Counted from the stretch's first letter, positions 43,860-52,622 are shown. The stretch is DNA of 64,000 bases from Planctomycetota bacterium (GCA_029550525.1 JAKPHF010000064.1:124001-188000); one strand, 5' to 3'. Translations and numbers: made by a program. The notes: generated by a model from the letters alone, not told the origin.

Positions 43860-45527
43860 ATGACTGCGGTTACAGAAGATATCATCTCCCGGGCACTGCC
43901 CGGCGCGACGGATCACGGGGAGGGCGTGGTCACGTTCGCCCTTTACGCCCCTCGCAAGAAAACGGTTCATCTCTCGGCGTCATTCAACGACTGGGATTGG
44001 CACGGCTGGCCGCTCGAGCAGCGTGAGGAAGGATTCTGGGTGGCCTCCGCGCAGTTGCCGCGCGGCAAGTGCGAGTACCAGTTCGTGGTGGACGGCTCGA
44101 TCGTCATCTGCGATCCGTATGCTCAGGAGATCAACGTCGCGCCTGGCGAGGAGCCCCGGGCCGTCATCGACGTGGGCCGGCCCATCTACCAATGGGAGAA
44201 CGAGCATTGGCAGCGGCCCAACCTACGCGACCTGATCGTTTACGAGATGCACGTGGGCGACTTCAGCCCCGAAGGCACGTTCCAGGGCGTGATCGATCGG
44301 CTCGATTATCTCCAGGACCTGGGCATCAACTGTATTGAGTTCATGCCGCTGTACGAGTCCGTGCCGCGAGCGTACTGGGGATACGAGCCCAACTACTTCC
44401 TGGCCGTCCGCAAGTCGTACGGCCCCATGGAAGACCTGCTGCGACTCATCGACGCGGCGCATGGTCGGGGCATCGCCGTGATCCTCGACATGGTGCTCAA
44501 CCACACCGGCCACCATCATCCGTTCATGAAGCTGTATCCGTGGGACGAGAGCCCGTGGTACGGCAATCCCATCGGCGAGCCCAACCAGTTCGGGCTGCCC
44601 ACACTCGACTTCACCAAGCCCGCCACCAATGCATTCGTTCGCGACGTGCAGGCGTACTGGCTGCGCGTGTTCCACATCGACGGGTTCCGCTACGACTATC
44701 TGGCAGGCTTGGGAGCGAACAAGGACGGGCAAGGCTTGCCCTATCTCATGCGAACCGCCCGTGACATTCGCCCGGAGGCTTATCTCTTCGGCGAGTGCAT
44801 TCCCGAGGATCCCGACCTCACGCGTGACAGCGGCCTGAGCGGCGTGTGGCACACCCGCTTTCGCATCGCCATCGAGTGTTTGATCCGCGAGCGGGACGAA
44901 GAGCCTTACAAGTGGGATGACTTCGAGGCGACGGTGCGATCGTTCGACCCGACCACGCAGGGTTACCACTGCGGGTCGTTCATGCTCAACTATGGGGAGT
45001 GTCACGACGACATACGAATCATCCGCTCGTTACGCGACGAGATCGGCTTTCCCGAGGACGTCGCTTATCGCAAGTCGGCGCTGGCGGCCACCATCCTGAT
45101 GACGGTACCCGGCGAGCCCATGCTTTGGCAGGGCCAGGAGTGGGGCGAAGCGACCGTCCGGCAACAGAAACCGAACAAGATCCACTGGGAAGTGCTCGAG
45201 ACCGACGAGGGCCGATGCCTTCGCCAACATTACGCGGACATGGTGCGGTTGCGTCGTGAGCGGACCTCGACGCGCACGGACAACTTCGCGTTCGACCTGA
45301 TCGACGCAGCACGCCGGGTGGTGGTGTATCACCGTTGGCTCGGCGATGCGGATCAAGTGCTCGTCGCAGCCAACTTCTCGCGGGAGAAACAGACGGTCAC
45401 AATCGAGTTCCCTGCACATGGCCCGTGGCGCAACCGATCCACGCACGACCTGTTGAACGTAACCGGTAGCGTCGAACTCACGCTGGAACCCTATTGCGCG
45501 GTGGTTTTTACGTCCGGCGTGTCCTGA
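43860..45527 (+). CDS. GH13 alpha-amylase-like enzyme with CBM48-type domain
   Basis: Fourth GH13 enzyme of the operon, 555 residues. The N-terminal module (APRKKTVHLSASFNDWDWHG) resembles the glycogen-binding/CBM48 domain of branching and debranching enzymes. The barrel contains DMVLNHTGHHH, Asp in GFRYDYLAG, Glu in LFGECIPED and Asp in GECHDDIR, so it should be catalytically intact. Its length and lack of GlgB-specific blocks speak for an alpha-amylase or an unusual branching-type enzyme; I cannot fix the substrate. GGAGG lies before the ATG, 22 bases after treZ. It likely trims maltodextrins or glycogen in the same pathway. Confidence 0.85.
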   Translation: MTAVTEDIISRALPGATDHGEGVVTFALYAPRKKTVHLSASFNDWDWHGWPLEQREEGFWVASAQLPRGKCEYQFVVDGSIVICDPYAQEINVAPGEEPRAVIDVGRPIYQWENEHWQRPNLRDLIVYEMHVGDFSPEGTFQGVIDRLDYLQDLGINCIEFMPLYESVPRAYWGYEPNYFLAVRKSYGPMEDLLRLIDAAHGRGIAVILDMVLNHTGHHHPFMKLYPWDESPWYGNPIGEPNQFGLPTLDFTKPATNAFVRDVQAYWLRVFHIDGFRYDYLAGLGANKDGQGLPYLMRTARDIRPEAYLFGECIPEDPDLTRDSGLSGVWHTRFRIAIECLIRERDEEPYKWDDFEATVRSFDPTTQGYHCGSFMLNYGECHDDIRIIRSLRDEIGFPEDVAYRKSALAATILMTVPGEPMLWQGQEWGEATVRQQKPNKIHWEVLETDEGRCLRQHYADMVRLRRERTSTRTDNFAFDLIDAARRVVVYHRWLGDADQVLVAANFSREKQTVTIEFPAHGPWRNRSTHDLLNVTGSVELTLEPYCAVVFTSGVS

Positions 45528-45574
45528 CCGGCTTGCGCTGACTCGCGTCGTTGCGTGGCGGTGCAGCCGGTCAG
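45524..45574 (+). terminator. Hairpin at the end of the trehalose operon
   Basis: CTGACCGGCT (45524-45533) pairs perfectly with AGCCGGTCAG (45565-45574) over a 31-base loop that overlaps the last stop codon. It may end the operon transcript, though no U-tract follows. Confidence 0.45.
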
Positions 45575-45682
45575 TCTGGGTTGGGCCCTGAATCCGCGCT
45601 CGGCAGCGTTTTGAACGCGTCTCCGGTGCCCGCGTTGTTCCTTAGAATCGTCGTGGTGAGACGAAAAGCGGTCGGCGCCGTT

Positions 45683-45775
45683 GTGGTGCAGGCATCCTGC
45701 CTGCACGTGCACGCTGGAAGCGTGCACCACAATTTGTGGTGCGGGCGTCTTGCCTGCACATGTACGCTGGTACGC
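45683..45775. repeat. GCAGGCATCCTGCCTGC / GCACGCTGGAAGCGTGC repeat, two copies
   Basis: The best copy of this family (45683-45731), with both palindromes intact, is followed by a shorter copy (45737-45775, GTGCGGGCGTCTTGCCTGC then a degenerate second half). Together they fill much of the 294-base gap after the trehalose operon; no gene is apparent there. Confidence 0.7.
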
Positions 45776-45821
45776 GACCACAAAACGCGTCTACGTCGCG
45801 GGCTCACGCGAGGAGAACGTA

Positions 45822-46625
45822 ATGTCCATCGAAAGCGAAGAACTCCAATGGATGGAAGAAGAGCAGGCGGCGGCCGGGCCCGAACCGTCTTACGAGGAGA
45901 TGGGCTACGGCGAAGCCGAGGTCAACGTCGGCATGGCCGAGCGGATTGGTTCCGTGATCGGGGGGGCGGCCATGCTCGGCGGGGGCGTGTACTTTGCGGC
46001 CAAGCGGCGTCCGATCGGCTCGGCGATCATGGGCCTGGCCGGGGGCCTGCTGCTCCAGCGGGGCATCACCGGCCACTGCCCGGCGTACAAGGCCATGAAC
46101 ATCGACACATCGGAGATCGGCGTCCCGCGAATGGGCCGTGCCATCTCCGTCGAGGAATCGGTGATCATCAACCGGCCGGCCGAGGAACTCTACGCCTTCT
46201 GGCGCGATTTCAAGAACCTGCCGCGGGTCATGCGTCATCTCGAGCGCGTGGACGTGGTGGACAGCCGCAAGTCTCGCTGGGTGGCCGAGGGACCGGGCGG
46301 GCAGTTGATCGAGTGGGAAGCCGAGATCACGCACGAGCGTCCCAACGAACTGATCGCCTGGGCGACGACGGAAAACGCTGCCGTGCCCAACCGGGGCAGT
46401 GTGCGCTTCCGCCGGGCCAGCGGCAATCGGGGCACGATCGTGGAAGTCATGCTCGAGTACCGTCCGCCGGCCGGGGCGCTCGGCGCGAGCATCGCCAAGC
46501 TGCTCGGCCGCGAACCGGGCCGAGAAATCCGCGACGATCTCCTCGCGTTCAAGGCGCGCATGGAAGCGGGTGAAGTTCCCACGGTCGAAGGCCAGCCGCG
46601 AGGGACCTGCGGCGCTGGGTTGTGA
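45822..46625 (+). CDS. DUF2892-SRPBCC (polyketide-cyclase-like) fusion
   Basis: A 267-residue protein. Residues about 36-95 carry the DUF2892-type membrane helices (MAERIGSVIGGAAMLGGGVY and a second GLAGGLLLQRG segment with CPAY). Residues about 110-250 fit an SRPBCC domain (EESVIINRPAEELYAFWRDF, LPRVMRHLERVDVVD), a fold that binds small hydrophobic ligands. AGGAGA precedes the ATG at 45822. Such fusions occur near stress-protection genes in other bacteria; the exact ligand is unknown. Confidence 0.85.
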   Translation: MSIESEELQWMEEEQAAAGPEPSYEEMGYGEAEVNVGMAERIGSVIGGAAMLGGGVYFAAKRRPIGSAIMGLAGGLLLQRGITGHCPAYKAMNIDTSEIGVPRMGRAISVEESVIINRPAEELYAFWRDFKNLPRVMRHLERVDVVDSRKSRWVAEGPGGQLIEWEAEITHERPNELIAWATTENAAVPNRGSVRFRRASGNRGTIVEVMLEYRPPAGALGASIAKLLGREPGREIRDDLLAFKARMEAGEVPTVEGQPRGTCGAGL

Positions 46626-46709
46626 CCGACTGCGCGATGTCCAAAGCGTGTCGCGTTCATGCGAGCACGTTCGCGCTGCAGGGAAGGGGAGGCGGACGGG
46701 AGGACAATC

Positions 46710-47876
46710 ATGCGAGCGGTGACTTGGTGTGGCCGCCACAACGTCAGAGTCGAAAACGTTCCCGATCCGGGGATTCTCAACCCCCGCGACGCCATCATCA
46801 AAGTTCGGTTGACTGCGATCTGCGGATCGGACCTGCATCTGTACGACGGGTTCGTGCCGGCCATGAAGAAGGGCGACATTCTCGGCCACGAGTTCGCGGG
46901 TGAGGTCGTGGAGGTGGGGCGGGAGGTGAAGAATCTCAAGCCCGGCGATCGCGTGGTCGTGCCGTTCACGATCAGTTGCGGCCGATGCTGGTATTGCAGC
47001 ACGCAGCAGTACTCGTTGTGCGACAACTCCAATCCCAAAGGTTGGATGACCGAAAAGCTGTTCGGCCAGCCCATGGCGGGCATCTACGGCTACTCGCATT
47101 TGATGGGCGGGTACGCGGGTGGCCAGGCTGAATACGTGCGCGTGCCGTTCGCCGACATCGGCCCGCTGAAGGTGCCCGATGATCTGACGGATGAGCAGTG
47201 CCTGTTCTTGTCCGACATCTTTCCCACCGGGTACCAGGCCGCGGAATACGGCGACATCCAGCGCGGCGACACGGTGGCGGTGTGGGGCTGCGGGCCGGTC
47301 GGACTGTTTGCCATTCGCAGTTGCTTCCTGCTCGGGGCCGAACGTGTGATCGGCATCGATCGCGTGCCCGAGCGTCTGGAATTGGCCCGCAAGTGCGGGG
47401 CCGAAGCCATCGATTATTCCGAGCAGAGCGTCTACGACCGGATCATGTTCCTGACCGGCGGACGGGGGGCGGACGTGTGCATCGACGCGGTCGGGCTCGA
47501 GGCTCACGGCACGTCGCCCGATGCGCTGTACGACCGGGTCAAGACCTCGTTGATGCTGACCACCGATCAGGGGCACGTGCTGCGCGAGATCGTGCATTGC
47601 TGCCGCAAAGGCGGCCACGTGTCGATCCCCGGCGTGTATGGCGGTTACGTGGACAAGTTCCCCATGGGAGCGGCCATGAACAAGTCGCTCACGTTTCGTA
47701 TGGGCCAGACGCACGTGCAGAAGTACATGCGGCCGCTACTCGAGCGGATTCGTCGCGGCGAGATCGATCCGACGTTTGTGATCACGCACCGGTTGCCGCT
47801 GGATCAGGCGCCTGAGGCGTACCGCATGTTCCACGACAAGCGCGACCAGTGCATCAAGGTCGTTTTGAAACCGTGA
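46710..47876 (+). CDS. Second Zn-dependent alcohol-dehydrogenase-like MDR enzyme
   Basis: A 388-residue MDR paralogue of the gene at 36093. Catalytic-site CGSDLH and GHEFAG and structural-site [15 protein letters not shown] are present; the Rossmann motif is GCGPVG. It lacks part of the insertion that the first paralogue has. The ATG at 46710 follows GGGAGG. The stop lies 46 bases before the superoxide dismutase gene, so they may share a transcript. Probable substrate: alcohol or aldehyde, unresolved. Confidence 0.9.
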   Translation: MRAVTWCGRHNVRVENVPDPGILNPRDAIIKVRLTAICGSDLHLYDGFVPAMKKGDILGHEFAGEVVEVGREVKNLKPGDRVVVPFTISCGRCWYCSTQQYSLCDNSNPKGWMTEKLFGQPMAGIYGYSHLMGGYAGGQAEYVRVPFADIGPLKVPDDLTDEQCLFLSDIFPTGYQAAEYGDIQRGDTVAVWGCGPVGLFAIRSCFLLGAERVIGIDRVPERLELARKCGAEAIDYSEQSVYDRIMFLTGGRGADVCIDAVGLEAHGTSPDALYDRVKTSLMLTTDQGHVLREIVHCCRKGGHVSIPGVYGGYVDKFPMGAAMNKSLTFRMGQTHVQKYMRPLLERIRRGEIDPTFVITHRLPLDQAPEAYRMFHDKRDQCIKVVLKP

Positions 47877-47922
47877 ACCCGCCGTTTTTCTGCCGGCCAG
47901 GTTCGGCAAGGAGTGTACCACC

Positions 47923-48789
47923 ATGCAACATCCGACTCGGCGCGAGGTGATGACATCGGTTCCGGTGGCGGCTTGGCTGGGGGCGGGTCTGAGCGGCGCG
48001 GCGCTGGCACAGGTAAGCGTCGCCCCCGGACGCGAAGGGGAGCCCGAGCAGGGACCGGACGTTCGAGCTCCGGGCGGCATGCCCGGCGGCGGCCGAGGCG
48101 ATGCTCGCGGGTCGCTCGTCCAGCGCATGCTCGCTCAGGCGTACCAGAACGATCAGTATCATCTTCCCGCGCTGCCTTACCCGTACGATGCGCTCGAGCC
48201 GCATATCGATGCCGAGACCATGAAGCTGCACCACGACCGGCATCATCAGAGCTATGTGGACGGGCTTAACCGGGCGATCAGTCACGAGAAACAGTTGCAG
48301 GCGGGGGCCGAGATCGACGCCGATCGGCTGGCCGGCATTCAGCGCGATCTGTCCTTCAACGCCGGCGGGCACCTGTTGCATACCGTCTTCTGGGCAGTCA
48401 TGGGTAGCGGCCAGGATAACCGGCCCATGGGGCAGATCGCCGAAGCCATCAACGCTCAATTCGGCTCGTTTGACTCGTTCAGAAACCTGTTCACCAAGGT
48501 GGCCGTGGGCGTCAAGGGCAGCGGCTGGGCCGCCATGATGTACGAGCCCGTCGGCGATCGCCTGTTCATCTACCAGATCAACGAGCATGACGCCCACCTG
48601 GCGCCGGGAGCCATCCCGCTCCTGCCTTTGGACGTCTGGGAACACGCGTACTACCTCAAGTACGGTCCAGCCCGGGCCGAGTACGTGCAGGCCTGGTGGA
48701 ACGTGGTCAACTGGAACGTCGTGGACGAATCGTTCCAGTGGATGCGTACTCGTCGGCAGGAAGCGGCCATCATGACCGCCGGCCGTTGA
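47923..48789 (+). CDS. Exported Fe/Mn superoxide dismutase
   Basis: Converts superoxide to hydrogen peroxide and oxygen. The C-terminal 215 residues fit the Fe/Mn-SOD family. Metal ligands by alignment with E. coli MnSOD are His103 (KLHHDRHH), His153 (GGHLLH), Asp237 and His241 (DVWEHAYY). The first 30 residues carry an RR-type signal (TRREVM, hydrophobic core, ALAQ), so the enzyme is probably exported by Tat or Sec, followed by a Gly/Pro-rich linker. Most bacterial Fe/Mn SODs are cytoplasmic, so this extracytoplasmic form is notable. Fe or Mn preference cannot be told. Confidence 0.93.
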   Translation: MQHPTRREVMTSVPVAAWLGAGLSGAALAQVSVAPGREGEPEQGPDVRAPGGMPGGGRGDARGSLVQRMLAQAYQNDQYHLPALPYPYDALEPHIDAETMKLHHDRHHQSYVDGLNRAISHEKQLQAGAEIDADRLAGIQRDLSFNAGGHLLHTVFWAVMGSGQDNRPMGQIAEAINAQFGSFDSFRNLFTKVAVGVKGSGWAAMMYEPVGDRLFIYQINEHDAHLAPGAIPLLPLDVWEHAYYLKYGPARAEYVQAWWNVVNWNVVDESFQWMRTRRQEAAIMTAGR

Positions 48790-48815
48790 CCGATCACGTT
48801 GCCCGTTTCCAGCGT

Positions 48816-48958
48816 GTACGTGTTTAGCGCACAAGGGATCGACGTGACTCTGCCCCGAAGGGGCGCGAAGTTAATGCGGGCCGCACCGGCGGCTCACGCC
48901 ACCGGCTATTGACCGGCGCCCCTACGGGGCGAGAAGGTGTCGCACGCTAAACACGTAC
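48816..48958. repeat. 143-base element with perfect 14-base inverted ends
   Basis: GTACGTGTTTAGCG (48816-48829) is the exact inverse of CGCTAAACACGTAC (48945-48958). Inside are GCCCCGAAGGGGCGCG and CGCCCCTACGGGGCG palindromes. A partial GCACGTGCGGGCAGGATGC repeat follows in inverted orientation (48963-48998). The 341-base gap 48790-49130 holds no gene besides these and the promoter at 49030-49057. Confidence 0.75.
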
Positions 48959-49029
48959 GCCAGCCTGCACGTGCGGGCAGGATGCCTGCACCACCATGCG
49001 TGGCTGCACCGTCCTTTGCGCCACTCCCC

Positions 49030-49057
49030 ATGACAAAAACTTGAAACGCGGTATACT
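49030..49057 (+). promoter_or_regulatory. sigma70-type promoter of the iron-sulfur flavoprotein gene
   Basis: ATGACA (49030-49035) and TATACT (49052-49057) are separated by 16 bases, a five-of-six -35 and five-of-six -10. The next gene starts at 49131. A CTGACAGCCGACCGCTGACGG-type repeat (49066-49112) lies in its leader. Confidence 0.5.
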
Positions 49058-49065
49058 CCGCGGCA

Positions 49066-49112
49066 AAGCCGACGGCTGACAGCCGACCGCTGACGGCTGA
49101 CATCTGATAGCT
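49066..49112. repeat. GACGGCTGACAGCCGACCG-type repeat in the leader
   Basis: Tandem words CTGACAG, CCGCTGACGG and CTGACATCTGATAGCT form another copy of the CTGACAGCTGATAG family, between the predicted promoter and ribosome binding site of the flavoprotein gene. Confidence 0.55.
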
Positions 49113-49130
49113 ACTTGGGAGGTTTCATCT

Positions 49131-49706
49131 ATGCGAGTTTTGGCGGTTAACGGCAGCCCGCGCGAACACGGCAACACGTACCTGATGCTCAAGCGAGTGT
49201 GTGATCGGCTGGCGGGAGCGGGCATGGAAATCGACGAGATCAACCTGCACCTCAAGAACATCGCCCCGTGCGGCGCGTGCATGATCTGCGTGCAGACCAA
49301 GGATGGCCAATGCCACGGCGAGAACGATGCTGCCAACGAGCTGATCGACCGCACCCGCCGGGCCGACATCATTCTGCTCGGCTCGCCCGTGTACTTCGGC
49401 TCACTGACCGGGCAGATGAAGGCCTACATGGATCGCGTGGGCTACGTCAGTCGCCAGGGCGACAACTTCCTGCGGCGCAAGATCGGCGCCGCCGTCGTGC
49501 CTGCCCGCCGGGCCGGCCAGTTGTTCACGTTCGCCGAGCTGAACATGTGGTTCCTGATCAACGGCATGATCGTGCCCGGCAGCAGCTACTGGAACATCGG
49601 GTTCGGTCGCCGCGAGGGTGAGGTGAGCGAGGACGCCGAGGCCATGGCCACGCTCGACGAGCTGGCGGAGAATATTCTCTGGCTGGCCGGGAAAGTGGGA
49701 GCCTGA
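49131..49706 (+). CDS. Iron-sulfur flavoprotein (NADPH-dependent FMN reductase family)
   Basis: A 191-residue flavodoxin-fold protein. The FMN-binding NGSPREHGNT loop is near the start, and GSPVYFGSLTGQMKAYMDR follows. The cysteines at 47, 50, 53 and 61 give CX2CX2CX7C, the compact 4Fe-4S motif of the iron-sulfur flavoprotein (Isf) group, which passes electrons between ferredoxin and FMN in anaerobes. GGGAGG precedes the ATG. It stands alone; its redox partner is unknown, and its nearness to SOD suggests oxidative-stress or redox metabolism (inference). Confidence 0.9.
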   Translation: MRVLAVNGSPREHGNTYLMLKRVCDRLAGAGMEIDEINLHLKNIAPCGACMICVQTKDGQCHGENDAANELIDRTRRADIILLGSPVYFGSLTGQMKAYMDRVGYVSRQGDNFLRRKIGAAVVPARRAGQLFTFAELNMWFLINGMIVPGSSYWNIGFGRREGEVSEDAEAMATLDELAENILWLAGKVGA

Positions 49707-49804
49707 GCCGGCAGCTGCTACTCAGATGAAACGAGGTGAGACGCCGGGAGACACTCCTACGCAGACGCGTCGCCGGATGACTATGCCGTGCCATGAGCTC
49801 GGCC

Positions 49805-51406
49805 TTAGTCGCCGCATTCAGGCCGGGCCGGTTCATCGGCTCCGCTGATGCAGCGCTGGAGGATGCCGAAGTCGGTCTGGTCGGTGTCGCCGTCCCCATC
49901 GAGATCGCCGATGTCGGGCTGTTCGCTCGCCAGGGCCGGTCCGCGCATGGTGCCGGCGAACGTTTCCAGGTCGTCGGCGTCCACGTCGCCGTCGTAGTCG
50001 AAGTCGCCTACGAGGCAGGGGACGGGGAACGTAAGGGCGTCCAGACCGAAGTTGGCGATGTGCTCGGTCGGCTGGAATGCGCTCACCAACGCGAGGTTCC
50101 GCGCTACCACCACGCCCGTGCTCGACAGCAGGTCGCCGTCGCTCACCCAACCGTAGCGTTCGTCCATGAAGCCGATGGTGGTGGAAAACCAGACTTCGCC
50201 GAACGGCCGCAATACGACGGCATCCAGACCGTAGTCCTGCGGCGTGGGAGCCGACACGGCGTTCTGAATCTTGAAGTTCTTCAGCAATTCGGCGTTCGTG
50301 CGAACCACGCGCCCGCTGAGCGACAGCAGATCGCCGTGTCCGACGTACCGGCCGAGGGCTCGGGAGAAGAACCCCTCGTCCGTCGAGAACACGATATCGC
50401 GGTTCGGCCCGCGATAGACCGCATCGAGTCCGTAGTTCATGTTCGACCGAGTCGCGGCGGGATCGAAGCGCCGGAGCAGATCCGCGTTGGTCATGACTAT
50501 CTTGCCGGCATCCGACAGCAGGTCACCATGCGTCAGCCAGGTGGCGAGACTCTCGCTCCAGACCTGGCCAGCCGATGCCTTGAACGAGAACCACGTCTCG
50601 CCACCATGGACGAACAGAACCGCATCCAGGCCCAGGTCCGGCGTCGGCGGCATCACGCCCAGCTTGCCCATGAGCTGCCGGGCGGTCCGAACGACGTAGC
50701 CTCGCGCACTGAGCAGATCGCCGTCACTGATGTAGGCTGGCTTGGTCGCATCGGAACTCACTCGGCCGGGATGGAATCCGGCGGAGGTCGAGAACCAGAC
50801 GTCGACCACCTGCGGCGGCATGGGCGTTTCGAACGCCTTGACGTGCACGGCCATGCTGCCGTCGGCGACGTTGCCGTTGTTCCCGTCAACCTTGAGCACA
50901 CCCTGTGACAGCGAGCCCGAGATTCGCAGCGGCATGGGCACGGGCAGATTGCCGGGGGCGGCGGCGGAATTGGCCGCGATCAGATGCAACTCGAACGAAA
51001 TCTTCCCCGTCAGCCAGTTCCAACTGCCGATGCCACGCACCCGCGGGTCCTGGATCATCCGCAGCGGTTCGTGGATCCCCGGCAGGTCGGGTTCGAAATC
51101 CATCGCCACCAAGTCGGCCCGATCCACTGAGAGCCCGACCATGCCCTCAAGGGCGATGACCGCCACGGACGGGTCGCCAAGGTGCAGCTGGATGACGCCG
51201 CCCATCCGCGACTCCGTGCTGTCCGTGAACAGGACCAGTTCGACGGAACTCTCCGCCGGATCAAGCACGAAGTTCGCGTGTCGCGGCAAGTGGGTGGGCG
51301 GAATCGGTAGGGACAGGTTTTCGGCGCGAACGGGACTCACGCCGGTCCCAAGCCATGTCGGAATCAAGGCATAAATAACCGCCAGGAAAAGTCGGTGCGC
51401 GAGCAT
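49805..51406 (-). CDS. Secreted protein with four DGDLLS repeats and dockerin-like C-terminus
   Basis: No function recognised. The 533-residue protein has a signal peptide (MLAHRLFLAVIYALIPTWLG), a beta-rich first third, then four tandem units of about 70 residues (about 205-480). Each unit has a WFST/WFSF strand, a (I/T/V)(S/H)(D/H)GDLLS motif and a closing (Y/L/F)GLDA. The C-terminus (about 482-530) holds two calcium-binding segments, DFDYDGDVDADD and DLDGDGDTDQTD, typical of dockerin-type repeats. GGAG lies before the ATG. It is likely an extracellular or cell-surface protein that docks to a cohesin-like partner; no cohesin gene is in this window. Confidence 0.75.
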   Translation of the reverse strand: MLAHRLFLAVIYALIPTWLGTGVSPVRAENLSLPIPPTHLPRHANFVLDPAESSVELVLFTDSTESRMGGVIQLHLGDPSVAVIALEGMVGLSVDRADLVAMDFEPDLPGIHEPLRMIQDPRVRGIGSWNWLTGKISFELHLIAANSAAAPGNLPVPMPLRISGSLSQGVLKVDGNNGNVADGSMAVHVKAFETPMPPQVVDVWFSTSAGFHPGRVSSDATKPAYISDGDLLSARGYVVRTARQLMGKLGVMPPTPDLGLDAVLFVHGGETWFSFKASAGQVWSESLATWLTHGDLLSDAGKIVMTNADLLRRFDPAATRSNMNYGLDAVYRGPNRDIVFSTDEGFFSRALGRYVGHGDLLSLSGRVVRTNAELLKNFKIQNAVSAPTPQDYGLDAVVLRPFGEVWFSTTIGFMDERYGWVSDGDLLSSTGVVVARNLALVSAFQPTEHIANFGLDALTFPVPCLVGDFDYDGDVDADDLETFAGTMRGPALASEQPDIGDLDGDGDTDQTDFGILQRCISGADEPARPECGD

Positions 51407-51538
51407 GCCTCATCTCCTGCCACAGTCTGGATGTGAATGGACTTGGTGCGAGCGGACGGCGCGATGGAGGCCGTCTAATCCATTTTAACTCGGCGCAGTA
51501 ACCATGCAATGGGTGGGCGGGGGCAGGGCGTTCTGGAA

Positions 51539-52504
51539 TCAGACTTCACGGCTCAGGATGGAGCGGGCCAGGCGAACCAGCGTGGTGCGAGCCTCGTTTT
51601 CCGGCAGCACGTCCAGACGGGCGACCGCCGAGGTGACGTATTCACCCGCTCTGGCCATGGCGAATTCGATGCTGCCGGCCTCGTTGAGCAGGTCTGCGAG
51701 CGTTTGCCGGTCGGGATGCCCGGCTTGCAGAAGGTTCTGCACCCGCGCTTGAACGGCCGCGGGCGCTCGGGACAAGGCATGAATCACCGGCAGCGTCAGC
51801 TTCTGTTCTTCCGCGTCCCGGCCCAGCGTTTTGCCCATCTGCTCCTGCGAGCCCACCAGGTCCAGCACGTCGTCGGTGATCTGGAAGGCCATCCCTACCT
51901 CCACTCCGTACCGCTGGAGTTCGGCGACGACTGTCGGGGCGGCCCCAGCGTAATGGGCTCCCAGCAGGCACGCCGCCCCGGTCAGGGCGGCCGTCTTACG
52001 GCTGATGATCTCCAAGTACTGGTCGATGGTCAGCCGCCAGTTGCCGCGATGATGCACCTGCTGAAGCTCGCCCTCGCAGACGGTGTTGGTCGACGCGCCG
52101 ATCTGCCGGCAGGCGAACGTGTCCACCGTGCTGCACAGGTGGAAGGCGTGGCTGATGAGATAGTCGCCGAACAGGACGGCCGCTTCGTTGCCCTGCAGCC
52201 GATTGATGGTCGGCTTGCGCCGCCGCAGGTCCGCCTCGTCGAGCACGTCATCGTGCACCAGCGTGGCCATGTGCACGATTTCGAGGACCGCCGCCAGCGT
52301 CAGGTGCTCGTCGGTCGTGGTTCCGCAGGCCTTGCCCGTCAACAGCAGGAGGGCGGGGCGAAGCATCTTGCCCCGGTAGCCCCGAACGTGCTCGCACAAA
52401 TCGTTGACCACGGCCAAGTCGGAGAACAACTCGTCATCGATGATCCGACAGACCTTGGCCAGATCGTCGGCGATGGATTCGCACATGGAACCAATGACCG
52501 GCAT
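51539..52504 (-). CDS. Polyprenyl diphosphate synthase (IspA/IspB family)
   Basis: Condenses isopentenyl diphosphate onto an allylic diphosphate to build an isoprenoid chain. Both Asp-rich motifs are present: DDVLDEADLRRR (Asp85-86 and Asp89) and DDVLD (Asp211-212 and Asp215). The product has 321 residues, as usual for trans-prenyltransferases of quinone or lipid synthesis. Ala80 at the fifth place before the first motif favours long chains (family rule; inference). GAGG precedes the ATG. Divergent from the pterin dehydratase gene across a 328-base gap. Confidence 0.93.
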   Translation of the reverse strand: MPVIGSMCESIADDLAKVCRIIDDELFSDLAVVNDLCEHVRGYRGKMLRPALLLLTGKACGTTTDEHLTLAAVLEIVHMATLVHDDVLDEADLRRRKPTINRLQGNEAAVLFGDYLISHAFHLCSTVDTFACRQIGASTNTVCEGELQQVHHRGNWRLTIDQYLEIISRKTAALTGAACLLGAHYAGAAPTVVAELQRYGVEVGMAFQITDDVLDLVGSQEQMGKTLGRDAEEQKLTLPVIHALSRAPAAVQARVQNLLQAGHPDRQTLADLLNEAGSIEFAMARAGEYVTSAVARLDVLPENEARTTLVRLARSILSREV

Positions 52505-52622
52505 AGACCCTCGCGACAGTTGCGGTGAATCCCTTCAGGGGGTGGATCAGCGCGCCTCTGATCCCCTTGGGGGCTCCACCGCCATTGTACTCGCCGCCCG
52601 GCCGGCGTGCGAGATCTTTCAG

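Noticed and set aside
45804-47714. Minus-strand frame over the SRPBCC and dehydrogenase genes
   Set aside because: Opposite two well-supported genes, with composition typical of antisense translation.
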